A stretch of DNA of 64,000 bases from Locusta migratoria (Eukaryota; Arthropoda; Insecta; Orthoptera; Acrididae): positions 282,291,654-282,355,653 of the forward strand of contig CM048747.1 of assembly GCA_026315105.1 (NCBI GenBank), written 5' to 3'. A model generated the notes under the pieces. It was not told where the DNA came from, ran no database searches, and saw only the letters and a list, made by a program, of their open reading frames with translations. Positions 1-11,106 of this stretch are shown here, piece by piece. The position numbers and the translations under genes are program-made. Numbering within the stretch: position 1 is the first letter of the stretch; every line of letters starts with the position of its first letter.

Positions 1-146
1 GAAATAACTCTAAAATTACTCATCATACACAAAAATATTCCAGACACAAAATGAATATCTCCAAGGGGGAGGGAATGTTAACCTTTGATGTTTAGTCTTT
101 TCCAAAACCAAGTACCAACCAATACAAGGGGGACATTACCTGAGAA

Positions 147-425
147 GTGGTAAAGACTGTCAGTCTTGCATTCAATATGAAAGCGGAGCTCACCATCTGC
201 AGCATTGTCGACAGGACTGACTGCAAACCATTGGTTCAGAGCCGAGTGCAGGGTCTGAATCAGAGGCTCAGACGGTTCTGCGACCGTGTGGGTTGCAGAT
301 TCCTCGACATGCAACAAAGGGTGGTGGGTTTTTGGGTTGCGCTAAATAGGTCAGGAGTCCACTATATTCAGGAAGCGGCTACACGGGTAGCGGGGCTGTG
401 TGGCATAGACTGGGCGATTTTTTAG
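147..425 (+). pseudogene. LINE ORF1 C-terminal fragment, esterase-like
   Basis: A 92-codon open stretch whose residues 15-75 resemble the last part of the SGNH/esterase-like domain found in ORF1 of some CR1-type LINEs: a run of basic and leucine residues (QGLNQRLRRFCDRVG), then FLDM and a SGVHYIQEAA segment that would carry the catalytic His. The nucleophile end of the domain is not visible here, but a matching N-terminal half with a VGSSSVR and HVGTNDV pair is present in copy 2 at 51.48-51.69 kb. The ATG at 147 is probably not a biological start, because the frame belongs to a longer decayed ORF. Function in the element would be RNA or lipid binding; this is inferred. Confidence 0.5.
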
Positions 426-704
426 GTTAGAGGGCCATGGGACTACACAAAATGGGTTTCAGTCTCAAAGTGGGCAGGTCAGACACAGGAATAAAGCAGA
501 TCTAGAAACTATTGGTATAACAGTTGTAAATTGTCATAGCTGTATTGGGAAAGTTCCAGAGCTCCAAGCGCTGATAGAAAGTACTGAGGCACAAATCGTT
601 ATAGGTTCTGAAAGCTGGCTGACGCCTGAGATAAGTTCGGCCGAAATTTTTCCAAAGGGCCAAATGGTCTTCAGAAAGGATAGAATAAATAAAAATGGGG
701 TGAC

Positions 705-1505
705 GTGTTTATTGCTGTTACTAATGGTTTATCCTGCAGCAAAATTGAGACAGATACTTCCTGTGAGTTGGTCTGGGTAGAGGTTATACCTGACAACCGG
801 AATAAATTAATAATTGGATCTTTTTATCGGCCCCCTGACTCAGACGATGCGGTTGCCGAAATGTTCAAAGAAAGCTTGAATCACATTTCAAATAGGTATC
901 CGAAGCATACTGATATAATCGGTGGCGACTTTAATTTACCCTTGACATGTTGGCATAATTACGTATTCAAAACCGGCGGCAAATCTAAAACATCGTCCAA
1001 ACTAGTTATGAATGCTTTTTCTGAAAACTACTTCGAACAGTTAGTTCATGAACACACTAGCATAGTAAGTGGTTGCGAAAATACCCTTGATCTTCTAGCA
1101 ACAAATAATCCTGAGCTAGTACAGAGCATCAAAACAGATACAGGGATTAGCGAACACCGAGTGGTAGTAGGGAGACTGAATGTCGAAATTCCAAAATGCA
1201 CCAAAAATAAACGAAAAATATATCTATTCAATAAAGCAGATAAAAATTCGCTTCACGCTTTGCTCAGTGATAGTCTCCAGTCTTACAAAACTAAAGATGC
1301 AAGTGTAGATCAGTTGTGGCTTACATTCAAAGACATAATATCAGTAGTATTCGAGAGATTTATACTAAATAAATTAATAAAAGAGGGGGCTGACCCCCAG
1401 TGGTACACAAAACAGGTCAGATCACTGTTGCAGAAAAAAAAGAAAAATTTAAAAAGACATAGAATCCGCAAGACTGGCAATCTTTTACTGAAATTCGCAA
1501 CCTAG
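705..1505 (+). pseudogene. LINE endonuclease domain (EEP family), copy 1
   Basis: This 266-codon stretch is an endonuclease/exonuclease/phosphatase-type domain lacking its N-terminal catalytic part. Visible landmarks are SFYRPPDSDD (about residues 39-48), GGDFNLPLTCW (about 73-83, the Asp/Asn of the active site) and GISEHRVV (about 147-154, the catalytic SxH-type motif, here with E before H). The last third is the basic linker to the RT (KKKKKNLKRHRIRK). It would nick target DNA to prime reverse transcription. The frame is lost after 1505 and the RT continues in other frames, so the copy cannot make a complete protein. The copy 2 counterpart at 51.70-52.44 kb is nearly identical. Confidence 0.85.
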
Positions 1506-3161
1506 CGTGGACTTCAATCCGAGAAGCCTATACTAGTTACCACAACGAAATCCTGTCTCGTAATCTTGCAGAAAATACAAAGAAATTCTGGTCAAGTGTG
1601 AAGTACACTAGCGGCAAACACAAACAATACCTTCAATAAGCGATAGCAATGGTAATGCTACCAATGACAGTACTGCTAAGGCAGAATTACTAAACACAGC
1701 TTTCCGAAATTCGTTCACCAAAGAAGACGAAGTGAACACTCCAATATTCAATCCAAGAACATCTGCCAGCATGCGAAACTTCCTGGAGTAGTAAAACAAC
1801 TTAAGTCACTAAACAAAAATAAATCTTCTGGGCCAGATTGTATACCAAATAGATTCCTCTCAGTGTATGCTGATGCAATAGCTCCGTACTAACCTATAAT
1901 TTACAACCGATCACTCAACGAAAGATCCATACCCAAAGACTGGAAAGTTGCCCAAGTTACTCCAATATTCAAGGAAGGCAATAGGAGTGATCCCCAAAAT
2001 TACAGGCCTATCTCATTGACGTCGATTTGCAGTAGGCATTTGGAACATATACTTTGTTGGAATATTATGAACTACCTCGAAGAGAACGACCTATTAACCA
2101 ATAGCCAACACGGATTCTGAAAGTATCACTCTTGCGAAACACAGCTTGCCCTTTATTCACATGAAGTGTTAAGTGCCATCAACAAGGGATCTCAAATCGA
2201 TTTCTGTATTTCAGGAAGGCTTTTGACACTGTATCCCACAAGCGACTTCTTATGAAATTGCGTGCTTATGGAATATCTCCCCAATTGTGCGATTGGATTC
2301 ACGATTTCCTATCAGAAATGACACAGTTCGTTGTAATTGATGGTAAGTCATCGAGTAAAACAGAAGTGATATCTGGCGTTCCACAGGGAAGCGTTATACG
2401 TACCCTACTCTTCCTCGTGTTTATAAACGATTTAGGAGACAATCTGAATTGCTCCCTTAGTCTGTTCGCGGATGATGCTGTCGTTTATCGGTTAATGATG
2501 TCAACAGAGGTTCAAAAGCAACTGCAAAGCGATTTAGATAAAATTTCTACACGGTGCGAAAATTGGGAATTGACTCTAAATAAAGAAAAGTGTGAAGTAA
2601 TACACATTACCACTAAAAGAAATCAGCTGAACTTCAATTACGCGATAAATCAGTCAAACCTTAAGGTCGTAAATTCTACCAAATACCTAGGAGTTACAAT
2701 TACGAACAACTTTGACTGTAGAGAACACATAGAAAATATTGTGGGAAAGGCGAACCAAAGGTTACGTTTCATTGGCAGAACGCTTTGTAGATGCACCAGC
2801 TCCACCAAAGAGACTGCCTAAATCACACTTGTGCGGCCTCTCCTGGAGCACTGTTGCCCCTTGTGGGGCCCTCACCAGGTGCGACTGACGGAAGACATTG
2901 AGAAGGTTCAGAGGAGGGCAGTTCGTTTCGTTTTATCACGTTACGGAGGGGGAAAGCGTTACGGACATGTTGCACGAATTGGGGTGGAAATCATTAAAAG
3001 AAAGACGTTATTCATTGCAGCGTGATTTGTTTGAGAAGTTTCAATCACCAACTTTTACTTCTGAATGTGAAAATATTTTGCTAGCGCCCACCTACTTAGG
3101 GAGACATGACCATCCCAATAAAATAAGAGAAATCAGATCGAAAACGAAACGATTTAGGTGA
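1506..3161 (+). pseudogene. LINE reverse transcriptase, copy 1 (broken)
   Basis: Reverse transcriptase with several stops and frameshifts. The clearest open part (2252-2821) carries the motif B region SGVPQGSVIRTLLFLVFIND (about residues 41-60) and the catalytic FADDAVVYR (about 72-80). The region before it (1800-2250) encodes the N-terminal RT motifs, including a PKDWKVAQVTPIF-like stretch and FRKAFDTV-like motif A, but in shifted frames. The segment from 2831 to 3161 encodes the conserved LINE C-terminal module (MLHELGWKSLKERRYSLQRD) in two overlapping frames. Compared with copy 2 (466 uninterrupted codons at 52.58-53.98 kb) this one is far more decayed. Confidence 0.87.
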
Positions 3162-3280
3162 TCGTTCTTCCCGCGCGCTATTAGAGAATGGAACGGTAGA
3201 GAAAAGTTATGAAAGTGGTTAATGAACCCTCTGCCAGGCACTTGAATGTGATTTGTGGAGTATCTATGTAGATGTAGACA

Positions 3281-4059
3281 TGAAATCTAACCACCACCTC
3301 CGCCACCTGTGAGGGTTTGTTCAACACAATATTTCCCAGTAGAGGTAGGTGACATTGTATTAGCAAAAATTTTGGTTTCACTTTCTTCTAGTGAAATTAC
3401 ACTTTAGATTGAATAACAAATAAAAAGTTATTCAATGAGAAGAAACGTCCTTAATGATACAATTGAAGCCCGACCTCTACAATCTGTTGAGAGTTCATAA
3501 AGAAAAGTGAAATCTGACACAGTGCACTGTCTTTAATCATGAGCTGTAGTGCAACATATAGCCACAGCAGTGCTGCCATATTACACTGTCATGTGCAACA
3601 TGTTATGTCGCGAATGTAAATACGTAGAAATCATGCATGAATGGTGCAGCTGGTAAATTTCTTTCATCAGGTCTATAGTCTGTTTCTATTATATGTATTT
3701 TCTAGAAATCCAAAGACAGTTTGACGCCTCTAATTATTAATTTACCAACCTCAACATTCGCACAAGTAGGAGGATTTTAAATTAAGGACCATCATATATC
3801 TTGTCTTACATTTCTGAAAAAGTATGTCTTATATACTGAAGGAACATAAGTATAAAATGAGATTTCTTTACAAGCGAGCTATACAATTCCGCAGATGCTC
3901 CGTTTGTTTTCGTTTAACAGCTGTCAGCTGTACTGCACATCACGTGTCAAAATGTATCTGCAGAGTGACATCTATCGGCACTGCCAGGTACTTCTTATTT
4001 TTATCTCTGGACCTTTCCGGCGATATATTCGGGGGGCTAGACGCATGTGCCCAGCAGTA
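3281..4059. other. No recognisable feature
   Basis: AT-rich sequence after the LINE tail. I see no coding similarity, no RNA gene and no clear repeat structure in it. Confidence 0.5.
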
Positions 4060-4300
4060 ATCTCAATCACCTCGTTTACATGAGCTCCCAAAACAAGATT
4101 GTGTAAACCGATTTCCCAATTCCAGTTTTGATTGGTCATGTAAACACTCCAAAAATGATTCTGGAAATCCGCTTCTCTAAAGCGGTTTTTCAGTTCCACA
4201 ATCGATTTTCATGCCCATGTAAACACAATCGTTTTTTAAGCGTTCTTGGCTACTTGTCGTTAGGGAGAGCTCAGTGCGAAATAAGAATAACCAATAGCAT
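4060..4300 (+). repeat. Left arm of a probable TIR DNA element
   Basis: Positions about 4228-4290 match, in inverted orientation, 6205-6290. The shared core includes GTTAGGGAGAGCTC and GTGCGAAATA followed by a CCAATAG-like block. The outer part (4075-4230), rich in GTTTACATG-like blocks, has a weaker inverted counterpart at about 12.49-12.60 kb, beyond the Gypsy insertion. I infer a DNA transposon with TIRs of at least 200 bp whose right arm was split by the Gypsy element. No transposase is visible, so it would be non-autonomous or gutted. Confidence 0.45.
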
Positions 4301-4499
4301 TGCAGATAGCGAGAGCCAATAGAATTGCATCCGGGTGTAAACATTGCGTCTATGCTGCAGTTTGAACGTATTCTGCCTCTTTTGTATGAATGTAATGCGA
4401 GTATATTCTGCAACATTCGATGTTGTTTACATTTCCATATGATTACAGAACGAAATGAAAACTCTCACTTGTCCCAAATATTCGGCTGTTGGCACTCAT

Positions 4500-5930
4500 G
4501 AGTATATGCTCAGGTAGGAAATAAGCTTAAATAGCTTCGAATGAAAGGTATAGAAGTAAAATTCATGTTCTTCCTGATCACAAGTATTTGTGTCTCTTTC
4601 CAGATATGCAATGATTTCGGAGAGTGTGGTCAGGCAGGGGAATATGAATTTTATTGCTGATCTCAGAGCAATTTAAGCTGCCCTCATAATTCCTTGCCTC
4701 ACCAGATTTATTTTATTTTCGAGGTCCATGAAAACTTGACAGCAGTGTATCGCTAGGATGTAGAATGTGTCATATTATTTCAACAATAATCATATGTAAT
4801 TGTCCTGAGGCATACTGTCTAATTTGTTTGTGATGATAATTGGTGTTCTAGGGCGCTCAACATCGAGGTCATTAGGGTCTGAAAATTGTTTGTAAACACA
4901 TACATGAAAAGGGTTACACCTATGAACTGCAAGGGCTTGGTGTTCTACTGTAGGAAAAGAACGTTTAGCTTTAAGATGGTATTTACTAACCACACAAGGG
5001 TACATACAAGAATCTGTCAGTTATAGAGCAGGAACAGCATTAATTACTTATCTCAAGTCCAACACAACAGATTATTCCATTCATTTGATTTGATTTTTTT
5101 TTCTTCAGAGGACATGTAATGGTGGTTGCCAACATCAGCACACTACGCCTCTACCATATGTAAACTTTTACGATAAAGCCTATGTTCTAATTTGCAGAAA
5201 AAATATACAGCCAACAAGTGATAAATCCATGAGTGACATAGTCAGTTCTTATAGTGAAGCTTGAAACTAAACACAAAGTGATACAGATTATTAAACAATT
5301 CCTACAAAGAATGGATATCTAGAAGACAAGGCTTTAGTTGATTTAAAGAATTTAGCAATATCCCCAATGACTGATGTAACATAAACAGTAAGTTTATTCT
5401 ATACTTTTCTGCTTGAATAATTTACCATGTTCCTTATTGTCTCGTGCTAGAGTTTTTAATAAAGGCATATATTTGAAGATCATGTTTACTCCTTGTATCA
5501 TCAAGTTCACATGCACTCTTAGTGGTGTGGACAGTACGATTATAGTTCAGGGAGCACATCAAGGAGGTTAACCTACTTGGAGCACCTAAATAAAAGAAGA
5601 TGTACTAACATGAATTGGTGAAGATTGCCAGCTGTATCTCTGCTATATTATGGAATCTGGGGTGCACACTCATAGCATTTCGGAAGGGGACAGCCAAATA
5701 TAAGGGATAATATTAATATTTTTGCTGTTCATGAAGCTGTCCTACTGGGTTCCTGCCTAAGTGCACACTATGAAACTATCATATATTGGGAAATAAATGG
5801 TGAAATATTTGCGTCCTTCATTTTCTAATCACGTGGAAATATAAATAATGTGGAATATTTCAAAACAAACTTGCCATACATTAATAAGCAATTCCTAGAA
5901 TGTTGCTAAATAAAAGACTTTAAAAAAGAA
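4500..5930. other. Interior of the probable TIR element; no gene seen
   Basis: AT-rich DNA between the two arms. Short open stretches on both strands show no domain that I recognise. Part of 4410-4640 has a loose resemblance to 36.93-37.07 kb (a TTTACATTTCCATATGATTA-like block and a following ATGATTTC block), suggesting another decayed member of the same repeat there. Confidence 0.35.
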
Positions 5931-5935
5931 AAGGA

Positions 5936-6005
5936 AGTGGGTGGAAGCGAACTTGGATCCTTTGCAATGGAAATCAATTACTCTATCCATTACACCACAT
6001 TGCCA
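5936..6005 (-). repeat. tRNA-like sequence (SINE head or tRNA relic)
   Basis: Read on the minus strand, this has an A-box-like TGGTGTAATGGATAGAG and a degenerate B box (GATCCAAGTTCGC) at tRNA-like spacing. The B box deviates from GGTTCGANTCC and I could not form a convincing full cloverleaf by eye, so a functional tRNA is unlikely. A tRNA-derived SINE head or tRNA pseudogene is the best reading. Confidence 0.35.
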
Positions 6006-6204
6006 ATTTCAATACTTTTTATCATTGAATTTATTAGAACATCTTATTGTTACATTACAGTGTGATATGTAACAAGAATCTCCTTGTAATACACTGTTGC
6101 TTTGAAATGGCATTGTGCAACCTTAACACAAAACAATGAATGCCACAGTGAACAATGGTGTGTGCTGTATTGAGTCAAAGATACACAGAATGGTGTTCTA
6201 CAAT

Positions 6205-6290
6205 TCTATTGGTACTTCCTATTTCGCACCGAGCTCTCCCTAATGATAAGTTTCTTTGCTTGTCAGAACGTGTTTTCTTCTTGAGAATTT
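6205..6290 (-). repeat. Right arm of the probable TIR DNA element (first part)
   Basis: Reverse complement of 4228-4290 over about 60-80 bases with a few mismatches; the key shared blocks are GAGCTCTCCCTAA and TATTTCGCAC. The arm appears to be interrupted downstream by the Gypsy 5' LTR and to resume near 12.47 kb. Confidence 0.5.
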
Positions 6291-6463
6291 TCGGCACAAA
6301 TAGACAGAGTGACATTTACTAATGTGAAATGAAAGTATAAATATTAGAGTGAGCATGAATCTGTGTATTTAAATAAAGAAAAACAGCGATTGTGTTGACT
6401 AAATAAGGAACTGAATCAGCTGTTTTTCAGCCACTATATTACCACGAGACAGCACATACACCG

Positions 6464-6530
6464 ACTGCCGGCTTGGCGCAGGGGATAGCGTCACAGACTG
6501 TGATGTCGGAGGTCGCCGCCCACCGACAAA
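6464..6530 (+). repeat. tRNA-like sequence near the Gypsy 5' LTR
   Basis: The stretch GGCTTGGCGCAGGGGATAGC resembles a tRNA 5' half with an A box, followed by a short stem-like CACAGACTGTG and a poor B box (GGTCGCCGCCC). It may be a SINE remnant or part of the LTR. The evidence is only this resemblance. Confidence 0.25.
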
Positions 6531-6539
6531 AATTTATTT

Positions 6540-6784
6540 CTTTGTAATTAACAATTCCAGAATGTTCTACATCTTTCTTATGTTCACTTGTAATTCTACT
6601 TGTTTCTTATGTTAACTGTTCTTCTAATTTCTGGTAAATTATGTCTGTGTATAAAAAGCAGAGCACTCTGCCCGAGAGGCAGTCAGCGATGCGTGTATGT
6701 TAAGTTCGTAATAAACGTGCTTTCAGTATAAGTGTTGTGCTCAGTAGCCTTCGAAGTCAAGCCTGCTTCCATTTCAATGTGACA
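6540..6784 (+). repeat. Gypsy 5' LTR (start approximate)
   Basis: The right edge at about 6784 is set by alignment with the 3' LTR end at 12460. The left edge could not be fixed, because the matching part of the 3' LTR has been lost. A TATA-like TATAAAAAG lies at 6650-6658, with AATAAA at about 6709, both consistent with an LTR promoter and polyadenylation signal. The bases just after the LTR (TTGGTGGAGGCGCCAGG) would be the primer-binding region; I cannot name the tRNA. Confidence 0.6.
6650..6658 (+). promoter_or_regulatory. TATA-like box in the Gypsy 5' LTR
   Basis: TATAAAAAG about 130 bp before the LTR end and about 55 bp before an AATAAA, which fits an LTR U3/R promoter. No experimental sign of activity is available here. 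Confidence 0.45.
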
Positions 6785-7039
6785 TTGTTTGGTGGAGGCG
6801 CCAGGTAACCTGTGCAACAGCTGCATCACCGTGGCTCCAATTAAGCAACATAAAAGCTGTCGCTTACACGGACTACAGCCGGAATATAAGGGATTTACCG
6901 AGTACATCCTTCCAAAAGTCAGTATCATCAGAAAAACCATGGACACGACACCAGCGGTAAGCCAGCTGCACATTAGACACCCGTCGGTGTTCTCTGAAGA
7001 CGCTGGACAGGACCCCCAATAATCGGCTAAAAGGCTTCA

Positions 7040-8117
7040 ACCGAGTCGCCAAGTACAACAGGTGGGACCATACGATGTGCTTGGCCAACGTTTACTTCTA
7101 CCTGGATGGAACAGCCCAGCAATGGTTTGAAAACAACGAAGACAAGTTGAATGACTGGGAGACGTTCCAGGAGGTACTTAAGAAGACGTTTGGAGACCGA
7201 CAGCGACAAATCCGCTCGGCGGAAGAACAACTGAAGAACCAGGCCCAACGACACAGTCGTACATACAGAATGTTTTGGCCCTGTGTAACATAGTGAATCC
7301 GAATATGACTGAGGCCAACAAAATCACGCACCTTATGAAAGGTATAGCAGAAGACATGTACCAAGCCCTTCTGATAAAAGACGTCGCTACGAAGGAAGAG
7401 TTCATCAAGTGGTGCCAGCGTATTGAAGAGATGCAACAAAGGAGGGTTGGACAAAAGAAGTATGACAGACTCCCCAATGTAGTCCCTATGGCCGTTGTGG
7501 AAGATCAGCATGACTTCGCTTCTCTCATACGACAAATTCTGCGAGAAGAATTACAATTTATGGCAGCCGGGACTATTAGACCGAGCGAGCATCAGATAAT
7601 GGCCATGGATGTAAGCCCTGTAAGTCACGAGGGAGCCGACATTGCTGAGGAAAAGGTATTTCAGACATTAGCTCCAGTCTGCCCCGTCAATCGCACCCGA
7701 CGTGAAGAATGGTGACGCCCTGCTATGACTTACACTGCAGCCGCCAAACGGCAGCCCATGAACCGGCCGACACGACCACAACCAACTCCCCCGGTAACTA
7801 TGACGCCCCGCAGAAGAACAGACGTCTGGAGGACAGAAGACAACACACCACTGTGTTTCCACTGTGGGCGCCCTGGACATGTCGTATGCTACTGCAGAGA
7901 GAGGAGGCGAGTATTCGACGATTATTTTGCCGCAAGACGTCAGCCGTCGGAGCAGTTCTATCCCAGGCAATCACCTGCTGATGAGTTCAGTCAACCTATG
8001 GGAAGAAGCCCATCGCCGTACCCTAGACGAGGTCGCTCCCCGACGCGCCGCAGCCGTTCACCGTCGCCGTACAGAGGTACCAGCCGCTCCCCTAGCAGCC
8101 GCGCCCAGGAAAACTAA
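7040..8117 (+). pseudogene. Gypsy gag (frameshifted) with CCHC zinc knuckle
   Basis: Three open pieces form one gag. The first (7075-7293) has the capsid-like start FYLDGTAQQWFENNEDKLNDWETF, typical of retrotransposon gag proteins. The second (7275-7715) continues with KITHLMKGIAEDMYQALL and a WCQRIEEM segment. The third (7725-8117) carries the nucleic-acid-binding knuckle CFHCGRPGHVVCYC (CX2CX4HX4C) at about residues 45-58, followed by an Arg/Ser/Pro-rich tail. Frameshifts near 7270 and 7715 separate them, so no complete gag can be made. It would have formed the virus-like particle core and bound element RNA. Confidence 0.88.
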
Positions 8118-8179
8118 GCGAGGCGACCATCTACGGAGGTGAGGCCGCCGCAGATGAAAATCCTCCATGAACGACAGTC

Positions 8180-8480
8180 GCTAAGATGTCGGGAAATCTC
8201 ATCGACGTCATAATCGACGGCCAACCTGTCCGGGCTCTTGTTTCAGGAGCGTTTTTCTCTGTATTGTCGGATAATTACTGCTGCACACTAAAGAAGACAA
8301 TGTTCTGTGATATGGGGGCAACTGTGCTGATGGTCGTGAATGGAAAGTATGTCTAGCCAGCAGGAACTTGTGTTGCATGAATAACCATCAACAAAAGGAC
8401 CCAGCCGTTTGAATTTGTCATGTTAACAGAATGTAGTCACAATGTCATCCTCAAATGGGACTTCCTTCAGGCATCCCAAG
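8180..8480 (+). pseudogene. Gypsy protease region lacking its catalytic Asp
   Basis: The stretch IDVIIDGQPVRALVSGAFFSVLSD (coded around 8196-8272) aligns by eye with the retropepsin flap and active-site region, where a D-S/T-G triad is expected after ALV. Here only SG remains, so the catalytic aspartate appears deleted. In-frame stops follow near 8356-8383, and the segment HNVILKWDFL at about 8438-8467 marks the usual end of the domain. The protease would have cut gag-pol. Confidence 0.6.
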
Positions 8481-10079
8481 CTATCATTGACAGTGGAAGA
8501 TCTGAGCTGCAAATTGAAGAAGTTGTTCCGACGGGTGCACATAATACAGATTTTTCTGGGAAGTTATTTGCCATTGAGAATGTGACAATCCCGCCGTTGA
8601 TGATGAGAAGAGTTGCAGTCATAAATGCAGATGAGCGGCTAAACTGTGAAGTTCTTGTTGATAGTAAAAAGTTTATCAGGCTCACAAAAGAAATTTACAT
8701 ACCAGTGGCCATCATAAGCATTACCGGTGGTCAAGGAGAGATTTGGATCAATAATTGTTATGAGCAGTCACAACTTACCCCAAGGGAATATGTATCGGGA
8801 CAGCTGAACCACTCCAGGACAGTGAGCTCAACGTCATCAATGAAGACTCATGCCCTGCTGTTAGTACAGACAACACACTGGAAGAAACAAACGTGGAACT
8901 GCCAATAGGGCCTGGACTGACCACGTAACAACGCCAGTGGGCGTTAGGTATACTACGCCAATTTTCGGGTGCATTCACATCTCAGCAGGGGAAAAGTCAG
9001 ACGAAACGGCGCACGATAAAGCACCGTATCAATACTGGGGATCATCCGCCAACTAGGCAGCGTTTGTATAGAGTGTCGCCAGCTGAAGGACGGATAATGC
9101 GGGAGGAAGTGGAGATGATGTTGCGAGATGACATTATTCAACCTTCAGAGAGTCCTTGGTCGTCTCTGGTGGTCCTCGTAAGGAATAAGAAGGATGGCAC
9201 GTGGCGATTCTGTGGCGATTATCAGCGGCTGAACAGAATCACAAAGAAAGATGTCTACCCATTGCTGTGCATTGACGACACCTTAGACTGAATGAAAGGA
9301 GCTACATACTTCTCAACTATGGACATGCAGACAGGTTACTGGCAAATCGAGGTTGACGAAGCTGACAGGGAGAAGACGGCTTTTATTACACTGACGGCCT
9401 CTATGAATTTAAAGTAATGCCATTTGGATTATGTAATGGTCCGACCACATTCAAACGCATGATGGACAACTTGCTTCGACACCTTAAGTGGACGACGTGT
9501 CTTTGCTATTTAGATGACATTGTCGTTTTCTCGAAAACATTTGAAGAACATCTGAGTCGCCTGTCAACTGTGTTGAAGTGTGTTCAGACGGCAGGACTCC
9601 GCCTCAATCCAAATAAGTGCCTCTTTGTCGCCAAAGAGATAAAAATCCTGGGGTACCTAGTCAACGGAGACGGTGTCCGTCCTGATCCAGATAAAGTAAG
9701 GGCAGTCACGGAATTTCCAACTCCTCAGCACATTCGTGATGTGAGAAGTTTCCTCGGGCTGTGCTCAATCTACCGACGTTCCATAAAAGGATTTTGTAAC
9801 AAGGCACGTCCATTACAAGAATATCTGCAGAGAGACGCTAAGTTTTACTGGGACGAGACAAAAGAAAGAGCTTTCCGGGCACTTAAGGAGGCTATAACTT
9901 CCACACCAGTGCTAGCCTTGTACGACGAGAATGCAGAAACGGAACTGCAGACAGACGCCAGTGGATATGGGATTGGTGCAGTGCTTGTACAAGTTCAGGA
10001 AGGTGCTGAAAAAGTGATAGCCTATGCATCAAGATTACTCTCAAAGTCCGAGATAAACTACTCTACAACTCCAGAATGA
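8420..10079 (+). pseudogene. Gypsy reverse transcriptase and RNase H start
   Basis: The RT fingers begin at about 9064 with MREEVEMMLRDDIIQPSESPWSS and VLVRNKKDGTWRFCGDYQRLN. A stop at about 9289 and a frameshift near 9390 interrupt it. The palm follows as MPFGLCNGPTTFKRMM, then the catalytic CYLDDIVVFSKTFEEH, VRPDPDKVRA and FLGLCSIYRR. The RNase H start is at residues 176-220 of the 9417-10079 piece (LQTDASGYGIGAVLVQ), ending abruptly at NYSTT, where nested repeat sequence begins. Most of RNase H is therefore missing. The 8420-8908 open stretch before it is the protease-RT linker. Confidence 0.92.
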
Positions 10080-11106
10080 ATCTTTCACTCTGCTGCGGAG
10101 TGTGCGCTGATATGTAACTTCCTGGCAGATTAAAATTGGGTGCCGGAACCGGGACTCGAACCTGGGACCTTTGCCTTCGCGGGCAAGCGCACTACCGACT
10201 CTGCTATCCCGACACGATTCACGATGCCGCCTCACAACTTCACTTCCGCGAGTACCTCGCCTCCTACTTTCCAAACTTCACAGAAGCTCTCCTGCGAACC
10301 ATGCAAGACTAGCACTCCTGGAAGAAAGGATATGGTGGAGACATGGCATAGCCACAGCCTAAGGGATGTTTCCAGAATGAATCTTTCACTCTGCAGCAGA
10401 GTGTGCGCTGATATGAAACTTCCTGGCACATTAAAATTGTGTGCCGGAACCGGGACTCGAACCTGGGATCTTTGCCTTTCGCGGGCAAGCCAGAAAGTTT
10501 CATATCAGCGCACACTCTGCTGCAGAGTGAAAGATTCATTCTGGAAACATCCCTTAGGCTGTGGCTAAGCCATGTCTCCACCATATCCTTTCTTCCAGGA
10601 GTGCTAGTCTTGCATGGTTCGCAGGAGAGCTTCTGTGAAGTTTGGAAAGTAGGAGGCGAGGTACTGGCGGAAGTGAAGTTGTGAGGCGGCATCGTGAATT
10701 GTGAATCGTGTCGGGATAGCACAGTCGGTAGTGCTCTTGCCCGCGAAAGGCAAAGGTCCCAGGTTCGAGTCCCGGTTCCGGCACACAATTTTAATCTGCC
10801 AGGAAGTTTCATATCAGCGCACACTCCGCTGCAGAGTGAAAGATTCATTCTGGAAACATCCCTTAGGCTGTGGCTAAGCCATGTCTCCACCATATCCTTT
10901 CTTCCAGGAGTGCTAGTCTTGCATGGTTCGCAGGAGAGCTTCTGTGAAGTTTGGAAAGTAGGAGGCGAGGTACTGGCGGAAGTGAAGTTGTGAGGCGGCA
11001 TCATGAATCGTGTCGGGATAGCACAGTCGGTAGTGCGCTTGCCCGTGAAAGGCAAAGGTCCCAGCTTCGAGTCCTGGTTCCGGCACACAATTTTAATCTG
11101 CCAGGA
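10080..11106. repeat. Palindromic array of tRNA-derived repeats nested in Gypsy
   Basis: About 3.5 copies of a roughly 290-310 bp unit. Copies at 10080-10370 and 10370-10488 read in minus orientation; copies at about 10490-10800 and 10800-11106 read in plus orientation. The orientation flips at about 10488-10490, so the whole forms a near-palindrome of about 1 kb. Each full unit contains a tRNA-like head: A-box-like TAGCACAGTCGGTAGTGC and B box GGTTCGAGTCC, for example at about 10717-10780 and 11015-11080, then a tRNA-unrelated body with TTTCATATCAGCGCACACT. Open frames of up to 259 codons across it are read-throughs without a domain. Confidence 0.8.

Larger units (their letters stand above)
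1..3275 (+). mobile_element. CR1/Jockey-type LINE, copy 1 (degenerate)
   Basis: Non-LTR retrotransposon relic whose 5' end may lie outside the window. In order it holds the end of an ORF1-like region (about 147-425), an apurinic-type endonuclease (705-1505), reverse transcriptase (about 1600-3161) and a short tail ending in repeated ATGTAGATGTAG-like units near 3262-3280. A second, better copy lies at about 50.0-54.28 kb with the same order and the same tail, which fixes the 3' end. Copy 1 has many stops and frameshifts, so it is dead. The CR1/Jockey-like assignment rests on the endonuclease-RT order and the conserved C-terminal segment after the RT; exact clade is uncertain. Confidence 0.88.

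Noticed and set aside
10309..11088. 259-codon minus-strand open frame
   Set aside because: It reads through the tandem tRNA-derived repeats with the same peptide recurring per unit (for example LSHSLRDVSRMNLSLCS); it is an effect of the repeat, not a gene.
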